A stretch of DNA of 64,000 nucleotides from Paragonimus westermani. Taxonomy: Eukaryota; Platyhelminthes; Trematoda; Plagiorchiida; Troglotrematidae. A program made the position numbers and the translations under genes. The stretch's first letter is position 1; each line of letters starts with the position of its first letter. The notes beneath the pieces were generated by a model. It was not told the origin of the DNA, made no database searches, and worked only from the letters and a program-made list of their open reading frames with translations. The stretch spans positions 1-64,000 of the forward strand of contig QNGE01002398.1 of assembly GCA_008508345.1 (NCBI GenBank), given 5' to 3'. This document shows positions 59,809 to 64,000 of the stretch, one piece after another.

Positions 59809-61158
59809 GTGATACTGTTCCCCGTAGTACCCTGGTCGGTAGATTTGGAACCACCCACTGAGACTGATATCCGCAATTGCATCGCGGCTCTCAAGCGTAA
59901 TAAGCCTGCTGGTCCAGATGATCTCGTGCTGACTCTTTTCAAACAAGGGGGAGAGGCGTCAGTGGAAGCTTCAACTCATTTGTTTCAACTTGTGTAGACG
60001 ACGGAAACTATCCCTCCGAGTTGGGGTTACTCGATAATAGATCCTTTGTATAAGAAAAGTATCAGGGGCTCTTGCGAAGACCATAGAGAAATTAGTTTGA
60101 TCCCAGTTATTTCTAGGTTTCTAGAATCCATTATACTTCGCCGACTCACGGCAGCTCGGGAGGTAAACATTAGGGAAGAACAGGCGGGGTTTCGCCCTCG
60201 GGCGGGGATGTATAGGTCACATTTTTACTCTTCGTCAAATTCTGGAGCAGCGTCATGTATATCGCCGGTCAACAACTGTTGTATTTCTCGACTACAAAGG
60301 TGCGTTGGATTCAGTGGATCGATCTACACTTTTAGAGTCGCTCAAACGCAGAGGTGTGCCGACTAATTACGTAACCATACTGTCGATGCTTTAGTCCCAT
60401 ACTTCAGCTCATATAAGGGTTTACGGTGAATTGTCTGACAGTTTCAGCACCATAAGCGGCGTACGTCAAGGCTGTCGACTCTCGCTAATTTTGTTTAATT
60501 TCGTCATGGACGAACTAATGGAGGATTGTCTCCGTCATTCAGAAGATGCTAACGTAGACATCCTACTCGGTTGAAGACTGACTGATCTTGGTTAGAACAG
60601 CATTTGCTGATCTGGGGCACCTCCAGCGACAGAGAGGTATTTTGCTGAAGCTTAAAAATCGCGTTTATAAGACAACGGCGAGGGCCTATTACTTTACGGC
60701 GGCGAAACCCGGCCGCTCATGGTAGAAAACGTGAACCGTCTTCAAGTATTTGAGCACCAATCCTCACGTTCAGTCGCTCGTATCGGGTGGCACGGGCGTG
60801 TAAGTAACGAAGAGGTTAGAAAGCGAGTGTTTGGTAGTGATTGTCAAACGAGTTCTTCTCTCAAGCCCATACGTTTGCACAGGCTTAGATGATCAGGTCA
60901 CGAATTAAGGATTCCAGAGCACGGTTCGCTGAAACTGCGACCGACTCGTGTGAAGTGCGGGGTGGACAGATAAGGACCTGGCGTAGGGAAATGAAGTCGT
61001 TCACCAAGGGGTTGGCCGCTGTGGGTCGTGTTCGTCTCCCGGGCTGGGGCCCTCGCGACTCACAGAGTCGGTGGTTGGAGACTCTAGGTGAGATGGCGGC
61101 TAATCGAGCTCAGTGGCGTGAATGTTGTCGTTGTTTGTCCGAGTTGTCTGTGAAGTGA
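59809..61158 (+). pseudogene. Non-LTR reverse transcriptase relic lacking the YADD palm
   Basis: Plus-strand pieces in order: LKRNKPAGPDDLVLTLFKQG (59,893-59,952), SWGYSIIDPLYKK then ISLIPVISRFLESIILRRLT, and REEQAGFRPRAGMYR. Next, in another frame, LDYKGALDSVDRSTLLESLK carries the first catalytic Asp, then VYGELSDSF, ISGVRQGCRL and FNFVMDELME. Near 60,570 the text jumps to TAFADLGHLQRQRG, skipping the YADD box, and continues with the post-palm blocks LYGGETRPLMVENVNRLQVF and VRKRVFG. The C-terminal frame 60,889-61,158 ends GLAAVGRVRLPGWGPRDSQS...MAANRAQWRECC, a typical tail of this flatworm RT family. At least four frame changes or stops. Inactive. Confidence 0.85.
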
Positions 61159-64000
61159 GTGCATTTAATGGCGCGGGGCAGTGAAAGCCGTAAGGAAGCT
61201 GTCTCGCTGATGACGCCTTACTCTCACATGCAGCTCGGTTGTTAGTTTGCAAGATGTGGGCACCTCGATGTTGTATATTTGAATACAGGAGTTGTTATTT
61301 CCAGTTGTTAAGCCCCTTCCCATCGCCTTCTTTATTTCTTTATTCCTCTATGGGGTTCACTTTTACTTAGCGGTTTTGTGGCAGTTAAGCATTAGCGTGA
61401 ATCAACGGTACATTACTGCTTATTAGAATGATGAGCACTTTTGTTATTGTAGCTACCAACCACCGTTTCTTTCTCTTACCACCGGAAGTCCTTGGCTTCA
61501 TTATATATATTTCATTCAGAAGCGAGCACAATCCAGGTCACACACACTCGCTTTGAAGTCCGGGAAGATCTTGAGGCCTGACGAACAAAGCGTGTTGCCA
61601 ACATAGAGCGGACGACTTTTACTTGGACCTCTTGAAAGCTTCCCCATTTCATCAGTTTAGCGAGTGATCGGAGACAAAATATCAATCGGTCAACTTGCGC
61701 AGTCTGCGATGAGCCTAATTGTAATCCAAAACGACGCTTGGGACACTCAAATGAGCGTTTCAACCAGAGATCAACGGGTTGTTTGCGCCAGCAATGACGC
61801 CTCAATGCTCTGCTTTTGCTCATCTATCTGTTGGTGTCTTTCTGTCGTCAGAAATTGTTGGGGAAATTCTGTTTTCCCCGAACGAGGTTTATTTTTTCAA
61901 AATATCTTTGAAAAACAATTTGTACTTTTGAGTTCCATCTTTTCGTGCCATAACCTGCCAAAACTTAGGTTTGGCGCACGTTTCTCCTTCTTCTGTGAAT
62001 GACTCATTCCACATTTTATGCACCGATTCAGGTGAGATTCTTCAGGGTATTTCAACGACTCACAGATGGACAGGGAGTAACACAAACTTACTTCAGACAC
62101 CTCGGGTGGCCTTTCTCAGGAATGTTGTAATAGAAATCATATGAATGTGAGTTCAAAGAAGGCCACTCGAGGTGGCTGAAGCGTAGAGTTCCACAGTTCG
62201 CTCATAACTTTTGTTATTCCCAACACATTTATCAGTGGCATGCTGGCCACGACGGCCGATCTGTTTGATTTCCTTTGCGCTGAATTTTGTGCGTGTTTCT
62301 TGCAACTATTCGAAGACTATATGTACGCGAACGTTGGTCCACCATGTTACCATTGATGTGAAAGCAAGTATGTCCTTTTGTGAAGGTCAAGGTCTCCTGT
62401 GTTTTTCTGAAGTTTTGCGTATCGTTACCTTCTGTGCTACATGTTCGTGCTCTGCGTAGGCGTGCGCTAGCTGTTTTTCGTTATTGTTAGCCAGCTGGCT
62501 TTGACAAAAGTAGATGTATCGCTTAAGATCAAGTTCCTGGGACATCATGATGCTATCAATGTATACTAATTTCTTCCTGGCCATTTTCTTAGATGAGGGT
62601 ACGGCCCTGGCCAAAGAGCTAACAGCCGTAGTGCAGTAAATCTAGACTGGCGAAGTCGTCCAAATCGATGGGTTGGGCTAATCGTGTCCACAACTTTTGA
62701 AGAGCTCGTTCACTTCGTGCACAAGTTACAAGGGTATCAACTCGATTCAAGTTGCATCATAGTCGCCTGCAGCCATTGCATTCCGCAGGCTGAGCAGAGC
62801 ACGTGAAATGCATATTTATGGGAAGCAACCTGGTTCTCGCCGTGGCTGTTGCTAAATTGATCAAACCTTAACATTGCGTCTCTAGCTACATACGAGGGCG
62901 ACAATTGTTATTTTTCACTTTGTAGAAGCTTTCAATGTAGCTGGCAAGGATGCACTCGTCAAAAGGTGTGCCCAAGAGGTGTATGAACATCTTGAAAATA
63001 ACTTACTTTCAAACCTTTGGCGTGGCTATCGCCTGTGACAGCTTACCGCTTACTTTAAAAATTTCAAGTGGGATGCAACGAGTTTTTCCAAGCCCCCTTT
63101 AGTAAATAGGTGATCCGTAAAACCAAAAGTGGAACGCTTGCCAGAAAACTTGGAACGTTTCGAACGAAAGCTCAGTATCCAATTTTGCACCAGCCTTGGG
63201 GAGGTTTGTGCGCAACGTCTCCAACGTTCAGCTAGACAGAACTGGTGGAAGCCTTGTCGGTGCGTCTGAAATTTTGCGTTTTCCCATCCTGTATCAACTT
63301 GTTGAAACCATTCCAACAGAATACCACTCAGCCAGTGCTCACTACGAAAACCAGTCGACAACGAAAAACCAAGATCACGCGCGCTGACCCCCGTGTATTG
63401 ATAGTGACCTTCGAAAATAGAGTGCACAGGGAAACAAGTCAAGCCAGTGAGACGTGGGGTGAGTTATGATTCTAGCCCCGGGGCGGATTTCTCAAAATGG
63501 TCAGCTTGACTGAACCAAAGGTGGGATGAAAAATCAATATCGTCGCTAACGTAACAGAATATGGCTACAAAAATTTTATAGGATGTAGTTGCCACGTGCT
63601 CTAGGGGGGTCGGAGCTCAGCCTAGATACTTACTTGACTTTTTCAGCAGCTATCCTAGAAATACAACATACCACTCTGGGAAAATCAAAGAGGATAGTAC
63701 ACCGATCAGTTAAATCAAACGCCCATTAGTCTTTGCTAAATGGGTGACAATTAGGATCCTAGTTGAACTGCTACGAATTTACTGTAGTTAGAATTGAACA
63801 ATGTAGGATAAGGATCGAACGTATAAGAAATGTAATGCACCATCAGGCACAGCAAAACAGGACGAATATTGTTGAATCGTACGTTTTCCACCTGTGCAAG
63901 ATAGTAGCGTAATAAAACAATTGCATAACAAAAGGGGACAAGGCACATCATTCATTTTCACCATATTCACCACACCTTGAATGAGCGTGCGGATATCTGT
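61159..64000. other. No recognised gene
   Basis: Apart from the hairpin at 62,091-62,181, nothing was recognised. Frames at 61,512-61,823 (-), 63,050-63,442 (-, 130 codons) and 62,211-62,459 (+) have no family signature. The first of these, basic with VRSMLATRFVRQ, has a faint Gag-like look that I could not support. Confidence 0.4.
62091..62181 (+). repeat. 27-bp imperfect inverted repeat (91-bp hairpin)
   Basis: The left arm at 62,091-62,117 and the right arm at 62,155-62,181 are complementary at 22 of 27 positions by my count, around a 37-base loop. The outer six bases CTTCAG/CTGAAG and the core CACCTCG/CGAGGTG pair perfectly. No target-site duplication is visible. It may be a small foldback element or the fused ends of a deleted DNA transposon. 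Confidence 0.55.

Noticed and set aside
61512..61823. Basic 103-codon minus-strand frame as a Gag fragment
   Set aside because: No zinc box or conserved Gag block; only a vague resemblance.
62700..62760. GAGCTCGTTCACTTCGTGCAC, possibly a decayed fifth SINE copy
   Set aside because: Only the GAGCTCGT start agrees; the hammerhead core and the tRNA head cannot be aligned.
1..64000. CRISPR arrays, rRNA genes, bacterial operons
   Set aside because: No regularly spaced short repeats, no rRNA-like sequence and no closely packed ORFs; the sequence is clearly eukaryotic repeat DNA.

Overview
The window reads as intergenic, repeat-rich nuclear DNA from a metazoan, most probably a parasitic flatworm (fluke or tapeworm). 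There are no operons, no ribosome-binding sites and no long host ORFs. The mix of elements is the one known from platyhelminth genomes: a CsRn1-type Ty3/Gypsy element whose Gag ends in a Cys-His-Cys-Cys box, CR1-like and RTE-like non-LTR elements, a BEL/Pao relic, a Penelope-like relic, and tRNA-headed SINEs carrying a hammerhead-like motif, as in the schistosome Sm-alpha family. I cannot name the species, and I see no convincing complete host gene.

Layout. 1-5.6 kb: nothing recognised. 5.6-8.5 kb: a 342-bp inverted repeat around a 2.2-kb spacer. 8.8-10 kb: an old CsRn1-like gag/protease relic. 11.2-14.4 kb: a decayed RTE-like element ending in a C2H2 finger, with an assembly scar at the N at 14042. 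16.1-16.9 kb: three SINE copies around the N at 16788. 17.6-18 kb: a speculative exon. 19.4-20.1 kb: a Penelope-like 3' end with a broken GIY-YIG domain. 24.3-26.3 kb: two CR1-like 3' ends fused head to head. 36.1-36.3 kb: a fourth SINE. 37.6-40.4 kb: a BEL/Pao relic on the minus strand. 45.4-49.5 kb: CR1-like endonuclease and reverse-transcriptase pieces. 49,891-55,208: a complete LTR retrotransposon. 55.2-55.4 kb: a 67-bp tandem repeat. 56.8-57.6 kb and 59.8-61.2 kb: two more non-LTR RT relics.

The LTR element is the only intact mobile element. It has two 301-bp LTRs (7 differences), a 4-bp target duplication, a tRNA-Trp-like primer site, an intact gag, a TTTAAAC slip site in correct phase just before the gag stop, and an intact pol (protease, RT, RNase H, integrase). 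The gag-pol arrangement implies that Pol is made by -1 frameshifting.

The most interesting signal is in the SINEs. Directly after the tRNA-like head, each of four copies carries a ~45-nt block that aligns to a minimal type I hammerhead ribozyme: a CTGAYGA core, a GCTC/GAGC stem II, a GAAA-like box, a two-pair stem III ending in GTC or GTT, and a six-base stem I. Each copy is damaged at a different core base, so the ancestor probably had the full motif.
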